The notes under the pieces were generated by a model that made no database searches, was not told the origin of the DNA, and was given only the letters and a program-made list of their open reading frames with translations. Positions 24,952 through 36,850 of a DNA stretch of 64,000 nucleotides are shown piece after piece. Source of the stretch: Hermatobates lingyangjiaoensis (Eukaryota > Arthropoda > Insecta > Hemiptera > Hermatobatidae); contig JAPFBL010000068.1 of NCBI GenBank assembly GCA_026182355.1, forward strand, positions 10,639,001 to 10,703,000, written 5' to 3'. The position numbers were made by a program, and so were the translations under genes. The stretch's first letter is position 1, and each line of letters begins with the position of its first letter.

Positions 24952-24994
24952 GACTCTGACGAAGACCGCTTGTTACGGTCGAAAGATCTTAGTC
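24952..24994 (+). ncRNA. Type I hammerhead ribozyme-like motif, AGATCT family
   Basis: GACT (stem I), CTGACGA (24956-24962), extra A, GACCG-CTTGTTA-CGGTC (five-pair stem II with 7-base loop), GAA (24981-24983), AGATCT (palindromic stem III), T (position 17) and AGTC (complement of GACT). Beyond stem I, GGG at 24944-24946 could pair with CCC after 24994 across a pyrimidine-rich internal loop, which recalls the tertiary-contact loops of natural hammerheads. The extra A after A9 is shared by all copies of this family. Predicted cleavage is after 24990. Confidence 0.65.
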
Positions 24995-25084
24995 TTGTTT
25001 TCCCATTTTCTTATTGTGGTTTGATCATTGATTGTTATTTCACGTGTTTATGAGAAATCTTTTTATATATATATCTTCACTTAA

Positions 25085-25235
25085 TTAAACAAAACACGAT
25101 CCAAACTGGACACAATACGAGTTCAAAATTCAAGAAGAGTAACACACAGAGTAAGGAAACACACTTACAGACTCAAATTTTCGGGTAATCTGTCTTCAGG
25201 AGAAAAGAGAAAGGGAGACCAAGCACGTTGTTTCC
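25085..25235 (-). repeat. AATT-family hammerhead element, diverged
   Basis: Read on the minus strand it carries TCTC, CTGAAGA, C, a degenerate stem II, CGAA, AATT, T and GAGT at about 25171-25203, then the ACAGTAAGTGTG-type 3' region seen at 10983-11042. The N7 position (A) is permitted in the core. Confidence 0.5.
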
Positions 25236-25291
25236 GTTTAACATTATATATATACTCGTATATAACAAGATTTCACAATGAACAAAACAAA

Positions 25292-25385
25292 TGAGTTGGG
25301 TTTCTGACTCTGACGAAGACCGCTTGTTACGGTTGATAGATCTTAGTCTTTTTTTCCCCATTTCTTATTGTGGTTTGAACATTTA
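25292..25385 (+). repeat. Single AGATCT-family unit with mutated core
   Basis: The motif at 25306-25348 has GACT/AGTC stem I and a GACCG/CGGTT stem II but reads GATA instead of GAAA, which removes the conserved A14. It is followed by the family 3' region and a (TA)n tail from 25382. Confidence 0.65.
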
Positions 25386-25483
25386 TATATATATATGTAT
25401 ATATGGATTAATTTACCACAATGAAAACAATTTTTTAAAAACAATGCTCTAAGGCCTTTCGTTAACACATATTCGGAGAGCAA

Positions 25484-25611
25484 ATATGAAATGGAGGAAA
25501 AAAAGACTAAGATCTTTCAACCGTAAACTCAGTTGGGTTTTGACGCTGACCACTTGTTACGGTTGAAAGATCTTAGTCTTTTTTTTTCCCATTTAATTTT
25601 GTGATTTGATC

Positions 25612-25659
<48 letters not shown>

Positions 25660-25934
25660 GAAAAATCGTAATAAATAATAATAATTTGATTATTATTCAT
25701 ATATGTATATATATATATAACAAGATTTCACATAAACACGTAAAATAACAATCAATGATCAAACCACAATATGAAATGGAGGAAAAAAAGACTAAGATCT
25801 TTCAACCGTAAACTCAGTTGGGTTTTGACGCTGACCACTTGTTACGGTTGAAAGATCTTAGTCTTTTTTTTTCCCATTTAATTTTGTGATTTGATCATTT
25901 ATATATATATATGTAGAAAAATCGTAATAAATAA
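25484..25934 (+). repeat. Recent tandem duplication of an AGATCT-family element
   Basis: Two near-identical blocks start at about 25484 and 25769 (offset 285). They end in the shared TGTAGAAAAATCGTAATAAATA at about 25656 and 25912 (offset 256). The offset difference reflects a (TA)n tract of about 38 bp in copy 1 against about 14 bp in copy 2. Both copies lack GAAGACC in the hammerhead core (GCTGACCACTTG), so the duplication followed the deletion. Confidence 0.85.
25614..25652. repeat. (TA)n microsatellite
   Basis: About 19 TA repeats at the 3' end of the first duplicated AGATCT-family unit. Confidence 0.95.
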
Positions 25935-25939
25935 ACACG

Positions 25940-26100
25940 CGATTCAATCAATGAAGTTGAAACGACAATGGAAAAAGGAAAACAATAGAAAATCTCTACT
26001 CAGTTGAGATTTGACTCTGACAAACACCGCTTTTACGGTTGAAAAACTTAGTCTTTTTTGTGATTCCTTACTGTGGTTCGGAAGTCGATATATATATTAT
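25940..26100 (+). repeat. Old, diverged AGATCT-family unit
   Basis: It retains TTTGACTCTGACAAACACCG, TTTTACGGTTGAAAAACTTAGTC and a terminal TATATATA. Several core bases are lost. Confidence 0.5.
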
Positions 26101-26266
26101 ATAAAACAATTAATTTAACTGTCCTGAGAACTTTTAAATAAAATATAGTTTAAATGAAGGGAACACACAGACAGACACAGGCGTAACTCACTTCTATATC
26201 GTAGATCTATATCGTCGTCATCAAAAGGTGAATAGTTCCTGTTTTTACTTAAAACATTTTTTATTG

Positions 26267-26384
26267 GCAGAAGTATAAAATTTTGAAACAGAAAAACTAA
26301 GTATTACATTAGAGACTGTTTTCTTTGTAAAATAATCTCTAATGTAATATTTAGTTTTTCTGTTTCAAAATTCTATACTTCTGC
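26267..26384. repeat. Inverted repeat with about 48-bp arms
   Basis: Arms 26267-26315 and 26336-26384 are reverse complements with a couple of mismatches (GCAGAAGTATAAAATTTTGA against its complement) around a loop of about 20 bases. An ATAT-family relic lies just upstream at about 26185-26230 (minus) and an ACGT-family relic just downstream. Confidence 0.8.
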
Positions 26385-26386
26385 TT

Positions 26387-26480
26387 TGAAAAAGGTTTTA
26401 AATAAAAACCGAAACGTTGGCAATGAGAATTAATTTGAACCTGAATAACTGACCGAGTCCTGATGAACTTTTATTTTGTA
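26387..26480 (+). repeat. ACGT-family hammerhead element relic
   Basis: AAGGTTTTAAATAAAAACC (stem II), GAAACGTTGG, GAGAATTAATTTGAACCT and TGACCGAGTCCTGATGAAC parallel the sequence after 10030. CTGANGA has decayed to TTTGAAA. It ends in TGTATATATACATA. Confidence 0.5.
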
Positions 26481-28930
26481 TATATACATACTCTACAAGT
26501 CACTCCAAGATGAATGGAGTACGTCCAATATTTCTTTTCTTTCGTCTTATATTAAAGTTATTCCTAGATATTTCATTTGACAACAATTTATGATTAATTC
26601 ATATCATTGTGCCTTTAATCCTTGTTATTGTATGTATACATTTATATGTACTGTTTGTATATTTATTAAAGAAATTTGTTGCAGCCAGGGATTTAGGATT
26701 GTTTTGGTGTAATAGGACGTCGGTGTGACTATGTTACTGTTGGGAGGGATCTTACGACATCGATGTAGTCTAGGTTTTATTGGTGCCAGGGGATCGGTTG
26801 AACTTTTTTTTTTTTTAAGTCGAGGTAAGCTCAAGGTTGGCTCGAAGCCGACGACTGTTTACACAGGCACTCTCAAACTGGGTTTATGGGAGAGAGGCTC
26901 AAGTGGACTCTAGTCGGCTAGATGAGCAGAGTGGGCGTTGAAGGACACGCTGACGTCAGCACTTGCACAAGGCTGCCAGCTGACTTGCTTGGCTGTCCAC
27001 CAGCCCTATTCCTTCTTGGTAAATCTTTATAGTAATAAAGTTTTTGTCTTTTACTCTTTGTGTCAAGTGCCCACAATCTTGTTTTGAAATAACCAAAGTT
27101 CGTTGTACTGCAGTCATTAATTTCCAAGTTCCTTGCTTATGTTCTGGATTTTTAAAGAGCTGGACTTCCAACATGCCATTATCGAAGTAATTTTCGTTAG
27201 TTCTACATTGTACAAAGCATTGTCTTACATAGTCTAGTAGTAGCCGCTTGTCATTGGTGCTATTACATCATCATTGTCATCTATCTTTACCCTGACCATA
27301 GATGTTTGACATAGTGAAATAACGACTCTTGAAACACTGAAAACCACCATTTACATGTCAGCTTTCCAAATAAATATTTCACAAAATTCATGATTCAATT
27401 ACCATGAACATATTGCAAAACTCATTCCGAAAACTTTTGGAGAGTCTCCAAGAATATCCCGAAGAAAATAAGATCAATGACTAAATAGTTATCTGTACTC
27501 AAAATTCATTTAAATTAGTGTAATATTTCGGTTAAAAAATTGAAATTAATAATTCAATATGTATGAACCTATTTTAAAATGGCGTTTCTAGTTTGAAGTT
27601 AAACATCTAGTGGATAGGATGTTGCATAAAGTTGTAGTAACTAAAGTTAAATAATGAACCTAGATTTTCTTTGGAAAATGAAATATCCTGTGCACATCCG
27701 GCCCAAAGTTGGAGAAAACCTTGGATCTTCAGTCTGTAGCATATGCCATATTTATTTACTTTAATAGACTTCAGTCCTTCCATAGAATCAACCAAAATAC
27801 CTACTTGAGACAAGTGGACCATAGTTTCTTATTTATGGGCGGTGTGTAATTTTTATCCCTAGACCAACTCGAAATTTATAGAAGTGTCTGCGTTAGAAAA
27901 AAAAAAAATATTTTAGATAAAGTCTTCTAGCTCTAAAGTGTCAGCTATAAATCATGAGCCACTTGTAATTTCAATGGGTCAAGAGTTTTAAAACGCATAA
28001 TCTGACCGTGCTTCCTCTTCCAGTATTAATTCAGAATAATTCTGTGAGTTATTGTTACTTCATTGTTTATGCAGTCAGTGCACAGTTAGTGCAAAAATCT
28101 AGCCACATTACAGTCAACCATTTGCATTGACTATCCAAGAGTGTGATTACTAGTCAGTGCAGACTACATTTATTTATCATCTAAATAAATACATTTAGAC
28201 TACTTCTTACAGACATTTCTTTCAACTATCAGTTAAGAAAATGAATTTGTATGTTTCTTACTTAGAAATTGCAGATAAAGTCGCCAAATTATGTATGAGT
28301 AAGTTCCGCATAGTAGCCTAGTACACCTAGTGAAAAATAAAGAACATTTGAGCAACCCGGTACTGCTCGAGATAGGGCTCCTCGATTAGGTAGAAGGGTA
28401 GAAGTATTAGTTATTAAGTATGAAGTAAGAAGGGTGTTTAAAGAATCGGATCAAAATGCCCTTGAGGCTGAGTGCCGTGAAATTAGCTAGATGTTGTGGG
28501 AGGGAAGTTGTTAGAGGACGTGGGAGAAGCTGCTTCGCAAGCGCCCAAGGCCGCCCAGCACCTTCGGCTTTGATTGCTTAGATTGGCAGAGCTGCCGACT
28601 TACTGACAGGTCTTCTTCAAACCACCTTGGTCAATAGATGAACCCCCGTCTAACTAACACTGTCCATTCTATATTAGAATTCAAACTAGGCCGCTATTTT
28701 TATTTCCCGTGGTTATACTGAAATCTTTATTAAAATATAACATAAATAAAATATAAATTATATCTTATATTTTAAAAAAAGATATGTCAGTTTTGCTTTA
28801 ATTAGTTGTTTTGAAATGTATATATTAAAGGACTCTCCCAACTTTACAGACATATATATATATATCCAATATCTAACACGAACTAAATATAATAAAATTA
28901 CAGATTCACCAAGTTTTGACTTGCTTTCTA
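26481..28930. other. No recognised gene; two GC-rich islands
   Basis: Islands lie at 26730-27010 and 28450-28640. The minus strand of the first is open for 69-72 codons in two frames, and the second has a GTAAGT-type donor on the minus strand near 28600. No peptide is recognisable. The remainder is AT-rich. Confidence 0.3.
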
Positions 28931-28942
28931 AGCTCTTTTCAT

Positions 28943-28976
28943 TCTTCTGACGACGACGAATGTCGAAATACCGTAT
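28943..28976 (+). ncRNA. Hammerhead-like motif, ATAT-related family
   Basis: CTGACGA (28947-28953), extra C or closing pair, GAC-GAAT-GTC stem II, GAA, then ATACCGTAT, a self-complementary stem III slightly longer than in the other copies. A matching stem I was not found. Confidence 0.35.
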
Positions 28977-30054
28977 TGCCTTGTTTTTTCTTATCTATAG
29001 TTCACTCTTTGACTTTATTATATATTTACAATTAAATGTCAGCAGAACTGATAAAGAAAAAAAACACGAATTAACACAAACACATAGCATGACAGATTAA
29101 ACTCTCACATGTCAATACTTGAACCAGTGGTATGATGGTGGACGGACTATCCATTGGTGGTGGTCACTACTCCTAGTACATGTGGGTGGAGATTCTGCCA
29201 TTAATCTCAGGTATCAAAATCATCTGGAGCTTGCCCTGATAGACGACACAATATCAGTTTTTTTTCTTTAAGTCATTTAGTGCTGTTATTTAATCGACTA
29301 TCTAATATTCAGTTAAGTCAAATTAAAATTCTGCTAGTAATGACTTCTTTTTTCTCTGGATGACATGGTAAAGTTAGGAAATTTGATATGAATCAACTAT
29401 AATGTTTTGCATGAGGTCAGTGGAAGTAATGGCTGTGCGATTGTAAGAAATAAGTTCTTTTAGATGGGGCAGAACAGAACATCCTTGCAAGCAGATGATG
29501 GCCAGACCGGTTTTCTCCCTCAATCATCCCGTTTGCTAATTTCTCATTTCGAGCTCCCTTTAAACCATTCTCAACAGTTTTCACATCTTCTGTTAATAGT
29601 TATCTTTCTAACAACCGAAAGTTTATATTCTTTGCCAACTTAGGTCTGTTTAGAGTAAAATTAACCCAATCACTGGTTCAATTTATTCTTATTCTGTGAT
29701 AAAATGTATCAAATGTAATCGACAAGCAAAAGATTGCAATGGAGAAATTACCTGTCCAATGTATCCTGGAAATCATTAATGAAGGACTGGCAAACTTCTA
29801 ATTCCGAATTCAAGTGCTCAAACAGTCATTAGCTTGAAATAAGAAAAGAAACCGGAAAAAAATAGTAAGTTAATAAAATAGAGTAACATATTTTTAAAAA
29901 AAAATCTAAAATGACGGCTGTTTAAATTTAATTTCATGCGAAATTTTACTTTAATCTACAAAAAAGTATAGTAATAATGAAGAAATGGCTCTTCAGATTT
30001 TGAATGATTTACATATTTCCAGGTCGACAAAGTCCTTTTTTTGACGTTTTTTTG
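28977..30054. other. No recognised gene
   Basis: AT-rich with a modest GC-richer patch at 29130-29250 and another at 29460-29560. Nothing is interpretable. Confidence 0.4.
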
Positions 30055-30440
30055 ATCATATCTATGTGTATCCATAAGTCTGTGGGCATGCTGACGGCTT
30101 CACACTTCATTTATCAAATTCATATTTTACACCAAAATGGATCCTATAGGGTAAATATGCCTTATTGTTTTTGGCAATGTTGCATGATAGAAGAAGTAAT
30201 TTTTTTGGGCAAAATGAGATTAAAGACAGCATTTCTTTCCTTCTAAACTACTAACTCTAGTTTTGAAATTATGATGGAACTGAAATAAGCAATATGAAAA
30301 GTACCTGTGTTTTTCGAAACAAATAGAAATGTATTTTAAGCAATTAAATAAACATTTATGACTACTGATTGAATCTGAAACTTTATAACAATATTCAAGC
30401 CATACCATTTGACGGATCATAATAAAATTATACTTAAAAC
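30055..30440 (+). repeat. Interspersed repeat, copy 3 (most diverged)
   Basis: Shares blocks with 12998-13440 and 55662-56060, including CACACTTCA..., ATGGATCCTATAGG, ACTACTAACTCTAG and GATTGAATCTGAAA...TTTGACGGATCATAAT, in the same order and orientation. The 80-codon open frame inside (30004-30246) is not conserved in the other copies. Confidence 0.5.
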
Positions 30441-30999
30441 ATTACTTCTTAAGGGATGATGATTCGAAGGCTTTAATTTTTTTTACAAATTACTTTAACA
30501 AAAAGGGGCATTGTGCTACATTTTATGATTTCGGAAAATGTTTTTTTTAACACTAAACTGCTAATTTGAATTTTTTAATGATATTTAAGAAGAATAAAAT
30601 AGTTACATGTAAAAAAATCAATGTCAAATAAAAATGTTTTATTGTACTTTCCAGAGTTTGATGGATCGTTATTTAACAAAATATTGTAATCAAATTACAT
30701 ATTGCACCCTTGAAAAAAACTTAATTTCAGATGTATTTTTCCAGGATTTGGTGTGTTTAAGAACGACATTGTCTTAGGGTAATATTATTGAAATATGGAA
30801 AAGGTGCTCTTTCGTTCTTTATTACAAAACGGATTCCACTTATGAGCTACTTCTTCGGTGATTCGATGAACTTGATAATTTTTTTATTAGATGTTGTCTT
30901 ATTAGAAACATTCATACTGTGGAATGTAGGCCAGGATCAAGATATCCACACTTAGATTTCTGATTTATATTAATTGCTGGTACAATTTGTTGTGAACCA

Positions 31000-33900
31000 A
31001 CCTTCTGCTGCACATGGACGTTCACAATGTCGAAATATCAATAGATAAGATATGACCGTGTCAAATAATTGCTGCAAACGATTTTTGTACTAATAGTGAA
31101 CTAAATTCCATGATTGACCAAATATCTTCATTAAACTACATTCTTTTATTCATATAGTTATATTATTCATATTTTAAAACCACTTTGTATTTTCTTTACC
31201 CTAATTGTATTATGTTATAAGTATACTTTAATATTACTGTAGCAAGAGGGTACTTCCACAAGCAACGTCTAAGTGTTAACTGACTCAGCATTCATTATTC
31301 TGAAGATCACCATACTGAAGCTCAGACGTCTTCTGAGTGGTATATCAATTTACCTTCATACATTATCTAAACCGAAATGTAACTTTTTTTTATAAGTAAA
31401 TCTTTCTACAGGTATACTGTAGAAATGCAAATGGCCTTCAATAAATCAGACATACCTTATCATGTTCGATAAGTCATGTAATATGGGAACAAATTGATAT
31501 TCACTTACATGACTATAGTGGATAGCACTTTTTTAGAACTGAGAGTTTCTTGGCAGAATAAGAGCACACAGAATTATGAAAAATGCATAACATTGTTTAT
31601 TAAATAACCAGTGATAAGTTTTATTTAAAATTGTAATTTTGTGTTTGAATGTTAGTATTTTTTTGTAAGAAAGACAGAAATCCGAAATGAATCTACTAAC
31701 CAGGTAGAAAAAAGAAGACAGGAAGACATTGCGAAAGGCAGCGCAAGTTAAAGGCCATTAGTTGGGTTGTTTGGGCCAAGTCGTCAGCTGAAGGTACTTG
31801 TGATGAATCAGAGCAGGTGGGTTGGCCAGGACTAGCGAAGCCCACTTCCTGCCTATGTCGCCCAGATGGGACCGATATCACTGCCAGGATATCCTCCGCT
31901 CCGCTTCGCTGCTCCAACCCACATCCTCCCCTCCACCCAGCCTTCGCCATGTCACTCTTCTCTGTTTGTTCTTCTCAAAGACATGCCGAAAGCAAACATA
32001 ACAAACCCAATTAAGTTTAAATAGAGGCAAAGCTTCCCTGTGCCACTGATATCGTGCTTCTCTTTCAGATTCCTCATCCTAGGCCTCAAATATAATTAGT
32101 AGCTCACTTGTTGTTGTCGATATAGAAACAGGGACTAGAAATCGTAAAGACTTAAGCAATCTGTGTTAAGCTCTATACCTTCAACTGATGGATATTAAAA
32201 AGAATAAATACTGAAAGTTGATGAAGCCTTCGTGAAAGGCTGCGGCGGAGACAGCGCTGAGAACTAACTGTCACGCTGTCCTTCCCTTTACTCCAGAGAC
32301 GTGGGCTCGATTCCCTTAACTCTTTTTAATGGTTGTTTCTTGATCTTGAATTACGAATTTCAGATGTCGTACCAAGCGCAATCATTGGTACGCTGCTCTA
32401 AAGGAAAAAACCAGCTTAGTTGATGATTGACACTCCACACGAATATGCATATATAAAACATAAAGTCAACAATTAACTGGATTGGATTGAACTCTCTGCC
32501 ATATCATTTTATTGGTATAACAAAAAATAAACACAAGTAAATCATTTAGTTAGCTGGAATTTTATGTTGAGTGTAATAATACGTCAACATGTTTAAAGAA
32601 ATAATCCCCCATGAGTTTCTGCTCCTTTTCTTATATTGAAATTATAGATTATTACCTTAATTGTTATGAATAATTCAGTCAATCTTATGAACAATTGAAT
32701 TATAGTTGTTTAATTTTGAAATAGTGTTTGATTTGACACATAGATTCTAATTGAAATCCGAATCGATTAGGATGAACGAAATATTTAAGCAAGTCATTTG
32801 GAAACGGTTGTTAGACTGTGAAATATATCGAACAACTTTGAATACTATCTGCCTCTCTGTGGCCGAAGCACAACACAAGGAATGGTGAAAGCAAGACGGT
32901 GACTGGGCTGGCACTGCGCAGCAATTATTGAAATAACCTGTCGCCAGAGAGCAATCATTGTGAAAACCACTTCTATTTGACAGTGTTTGGCTGAGAAGAA
33001 TAGTTTAATTATTTTGTAGGTCTCACGAAGTGCAGGCAGCAAGAGCCACCCTTCCCCTGCCTTGACCCTATTGTACTCCCACTCCTCAAAGGTCACCTCT
33101 TAGTGAAAGCCTCTTCTTTCCAATCTGATATCATCTCCAAAGGTTTTTTCCACCTCAGGTTTTTTTTATTTGTCGCTATACCAGTCTTTGATTATGACAT
33201 CAAAACAAATATATATTGTTTATTTAATATTCTTAAAATGACTTCTTTAAGCTCTGCTGCTACTACTCTCTGCCAGCTGATCCAACCAGCGGAATCGTAT
33301 TTAAAAGATGATCTTTGTAGTTCCAAAATTTGAAAGATTTTTTAAAGCTTTTTTTGTAGTAATTCTTGTGACTACTAACATTGTAGAAACTTAACCTGAA
33401 GTAGAAGGAGCTCTCTGTTTCATAAAAGTAACAGCAAGTTGCATTTGATCCCATATTCTATTTCTTTTTCTACCCATATTCTATTTCAATGGTTTTTCTA
33501 TTTCTACTGGTTAAAACTTTACATTCTACTAGGCATGATTCTTTGAATAATCATATTGTTCTATATCTCTATTTGTTAAAAGCTGTATGAGATATACCCT
33601 TCACGAGTAAGCATGACTGTTGACCGACCGTAATTCAAATTGACCTGAATCGCTTGAGAATATGCATATCCTTCAACTTTGCTGTAAGGCCTGTTACTTA
33701 GCACTCAATACAAGGTTTCAGATAGAATGGATAAATAAATCACTCTATTTATCAAATTCAAGTCAAGTTTTGTATTATAACGAATGAGTCGATCATTATT
33801 TCTAGATAAGAGTCCTTTTCAAAGATTTGGAGTGGACTACAAGGAGATGACATTCATTCTCCATCCCACTCCAAGAACCTCTCCAAGAAGTGGATGAATC

Positions 33901-34350
33901 AACCAGTCAACAGTCCTTCTTCTTTTACCAAATAAGGCAGAAATGATTTGTTTAAGTGAATTTATATCCCTCTCCTGTGTCATATAGGTAAGAAATGGAC
34001 ATTGCTATCCTTTCGAAGATAGCAGTTTCAACGACCCCCACCACTCCAACCAGTCAAAGCCACCCTAACCGGAGTGTCGCAGGTAGCAAGTAGAATTGTC
34101 GAGCAGGCATTAGATGAGTTACCGTTATCGGCAATCTTTACATTTTTAAATTAAACTGTTTAAATATATTTATTTGCAAGACGTATACTTATTAAGACAG
34201 TAATAAAGTTTGACCCAAAGTACAATTCTTTCTTTATTTCTACTCGGACTATGTTTTAACTTATCTAACTTTAATTTTGTAATTTAAACCTTTATTGAAG
34301 TCTTCCAATTATTTTTCTAACTACAAAATTAGATAGGTACAAACTCTCAA
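31000..34350. other. Unrecognised GC-rich islands in AT-rich DNA
   Basis: The island at 31695-31990 is open for about 100 codons on the plus strand (from 31698, no ATG early) and 84 codons on the minus strand. Neither product is recognisable. Other islands lie at 32845-33100 and 33990-34090. There are no convincing exon boundaries. AT-rich frames at 33103-33454 look like chance. Confidence 0.25.
32225..32325 (+). repeat. Possible tRNA-derived SINE head
   Basis: CACGCTGTCCTTCCC...CCAGAGACGTGGGCTCGATTCCC resembles the anticodon arm, variable region and T-arm of tRNA-like SINE heads. The B-box-like GGGCTCGATTCCC is at 32303-32315. The A-box region is weak and no acceptor stem is paired, so it is not a functional tRNA. 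Confidence 0.4.
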
Positions 34351-36500
34351 ATTACAATATATATCGTGTTTTCTTCCTATGTAGAATAGTCTTAATACCT
34401 TTAATAACCAGTTCCACACCTTCTGTTACATCTTCTAATCGCTTACAAACTGTTACTTTAACGTGCCCTATACAATATCTTGCATGGAAATATCGCTTCT
34501 CTGTATAATTTACGTCGCCAATATTAGTTACCAGGTTATCCATGATTTCCAGTAGTAACCAGAGTCCAAACCTTTCGTTAGTAGGCTTTATTTTTCTTCT
34601 GTATAGTTGAGAAACGCTGATCATTTTGTGGGAGCTCATCTCAACACTTCCAACGACAGAAAAATACTACGCAAAATACGGTAGTCTAATGTGTTTATTT
34701 AAAATAACACACTTCGATCATTTTACACTGTAGTGGTGTAAAAAAAAGAGGTTTTGTGTGTTAACATTAAACCGGGGGCATGTCTGCGATAGCCCGTCAA
34801 TAGATCGAGTGTAACTTTCTTTTTTAAAATATTCACATAGATGTATCACTACGATTACTTAACTATTGAAGTTAGTTTAGGAATGGTCTGGTAAAAATCT
34901 CATATAAAAATAGACATGAAAACAAAGAACGTAAAGCTGATTGAAACGAAACTGCCTACCCATGTACGAACGTAAGGTAAGATAGTACTCATTATAATCT
35001 AAGTTTGTGGACATTTTCCATAGTCCATTTCAGAGATGAAACAGCTTCCCTCCTTCACAGAATACTTCAGCTGTTCAGTTCTACACCTGAATAAGTTACT
35101 TTCTTTTGCCTCTTTAGAAATTAATGGGGTAGAAGTATCCTTTTTTTCCTCTATAGTACATCTATGTAAAGTAGGTAGTATAAAAGTTTATTATAATTTT
35201 CATCTCCATAGTGAAATTTTCAATTAGCATCGATTTTAATGACTAACGACTCGGCATGAATGGGTTTGATTATAATCAAATATTAAACAATGAGAGGACT
35301 AAAGTTTTCAATACTCAATGGAAGTTTATTACAGCAGAGATCTAAGGAGAGTACCTAATGTGTACAAGATGGACCGACCGACTGCTCGCCGAGGGCGGCG
35401 TGCTCAAGATCTTCCTGCTTTCATATGAAAGAATTGAGAGGAATGTTCACAAGTCATAATAGAACCAACGGAAAGCACCCCACTACTTTACCCACCTGAC
35501 CCTAACGGTGGTTGTGTTCTGAGAAAACGACAAATTTATTTATTAAAAAAAAAGGGTATAGTGCCTTTTGAAGGATCTTAAACTATTAGTGAGCTGTTCC
35601 TTTAACCCGTTTTATTATTTAATTGAAAAATTGATTGTTCTATTAAAATATCTTTTCAGTTTTTTCTATCAAGTGACAAGTAATCATTTTTTTACTTATG
35701 TGAAAACATTTAGGATCCTCCTTGATCCTTTTAATTATTAATTAGAATATTGTTTAAGTGTCAAAGAAGGAAAAACGAAGGGAAATTGGTTGGAATTATT
35801 TTATGGAAATAAGCCAACTGTTTACCGACTCCATCGACATCTGTATATATGAACAGACTACTACTGTTGGCAGCTTCGCGTAAACACTTGACTTCACTTC
35901 AGTCAAAACAATCTCGTCAGTTTCCGCAATGTTGAGTCCCCTCTGTTATTCTTCTGAGAACACCTGCCGAAAGGTTCAATCCAAACCGAACCGCACTGGC
36001 AGTGTTGGCGCGAGGCACTGCTTCAACAATGACTAGTTGCGCTTCTCCGCAAATCAGAGCTTAATTAATTATCATGATTAAACGATTTTCATATTCGAGA
36101 AAACCAGCGAAAGTAGTTAATAAATTAAAATTAAAAAACAGAAAAAAATCAAACACAAAATGAAAATGGGAGTATCAACTGATACAAAAGGTATTAAGTA
36201 TGAAAGACATTACAGTTTATGGGTCAGAAGTTCATTATAGAAATAAAGTTACGTGTTCATTCAATTCAAAGATAACTTTCAGCCTTCAAAGCCACCAGCG
36301 TGCTTGGTTGAAATGAACAGGCAAAAGGAAGGCAAGGAAATTCTTTTAAAAGTCAGAACAAGTGAATAAATTAGTGAAAGTGAAAATATAACAATTCTAA
36401 CATTTATGACTAATATAAATAATTTAAAGCAACAAAAAAATAATTTATATATATATATATATATATAGTGTGTGTGTGTGTGTGTGTGTGTGAGTGTGTG
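34351..36500. other. Unrecognised open frames and islands
   Basis: A 95-codon minus frame (34352-34639) has no recognisable motif. At 35346-35459 a GC-rich patch is open on both strands; the plus frame includes CTRWTDRLLAEGGVLKIFLLS. At 35904-36047, after an acceptor-like CTTCACTTCAG, the plus strand is open for 48 codons to a TAG. These are possible small exons, but chance is not excluded. Confidence 0.25.
36445..36491 (+). repeat. Compound (TA)n(GT)n microsatellite
   Basis: About 12 TA followed by about 12 GT units, immediately 5' of an AGATCT-family hammerhead cluster. Confidence 0.95.
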
Positions 36501-36557
36501 TTAATGTTTATGTCACAATAAGAAATAGGAAAGTTGGGTCAGAGTCAGTTGGGTTTT

Positions 36558-36600
36558 TACTCTGACAAAGACCGCTTGTTACGGTTCAAAGATCTTAGTC
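36558..36600 (+). ncRNA. AGATCT-family hammerhead-like motif, mutated core
   Basis: CTGACAA replaces CTGACGA (G8 lost), and TCAAAG replaces TGAAAG (G12 lost). Stem II and AGATCT are retained. Confidence 0.45.
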
Positions 36601-36755
36601 ATTTTTTTTTTCATTTCTTAGTATGTTTTGAGCATTGATTGTTATTTCACGTTGTTATTGTGAAATCTTGTTATATCTGTATATATAAAAAGATTTCACA
36701 TAAACACGTGAAATAACAATAAATGATCAAACCACAATAAGAAATGGGAAAACAA

Positions 36756-36798
36756 GACTAAGATCTTTCAACCGTAACAAGCGGTCTTCGTCAGAGTC
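36756..36798 (-). ncRNA. AGATCT-family hammerhead-like motif, intact core
   Basis: The minus strand reads GACT, CTGACGA, extra A, GACCG-CTTGTTA-CGGTT (last pair G-T), GAA, AGATCT, T and AGTC. All core bases and both short helices are complementary. Confidence 0.65.
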
Positions 36799-36850
36799 AA
36801 AAACCGAACTGATTGGGTTTTCTTATTGTGGTTTGATCATTGATATGTAT

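Larger units (their letters stand above)
24841..25031. repeat. Inverted dimer of AGATCT-family hammerhead elements
   Basis: Arms 24841-24931 and 24941-25031 are 91-bp reverse complements with about three mismatches around a 9-base centre. The outer ends share GATCAAACCACAATAAGAAA with other copies, followed on the right by a TTATTTCACGTG block and (TA)n. Each arm contains one hammerhead motif, pointing outward (head-to-head). Confidence 0.9.
36515..36850. repeat. Two AGATCT-family units, tail-to-tail
   Basis: A plus unit (about 36515-36660) and a minus unit (about 36680-36845) meet at their 3' tails. The tails carry GATTGTTATTTCACG / CGTGAAATAACAAT around a short TATATATA. This is the opposite arrangement to 24841-25031, where the units meet at their 5' ends. 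Confidence 0.75.
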
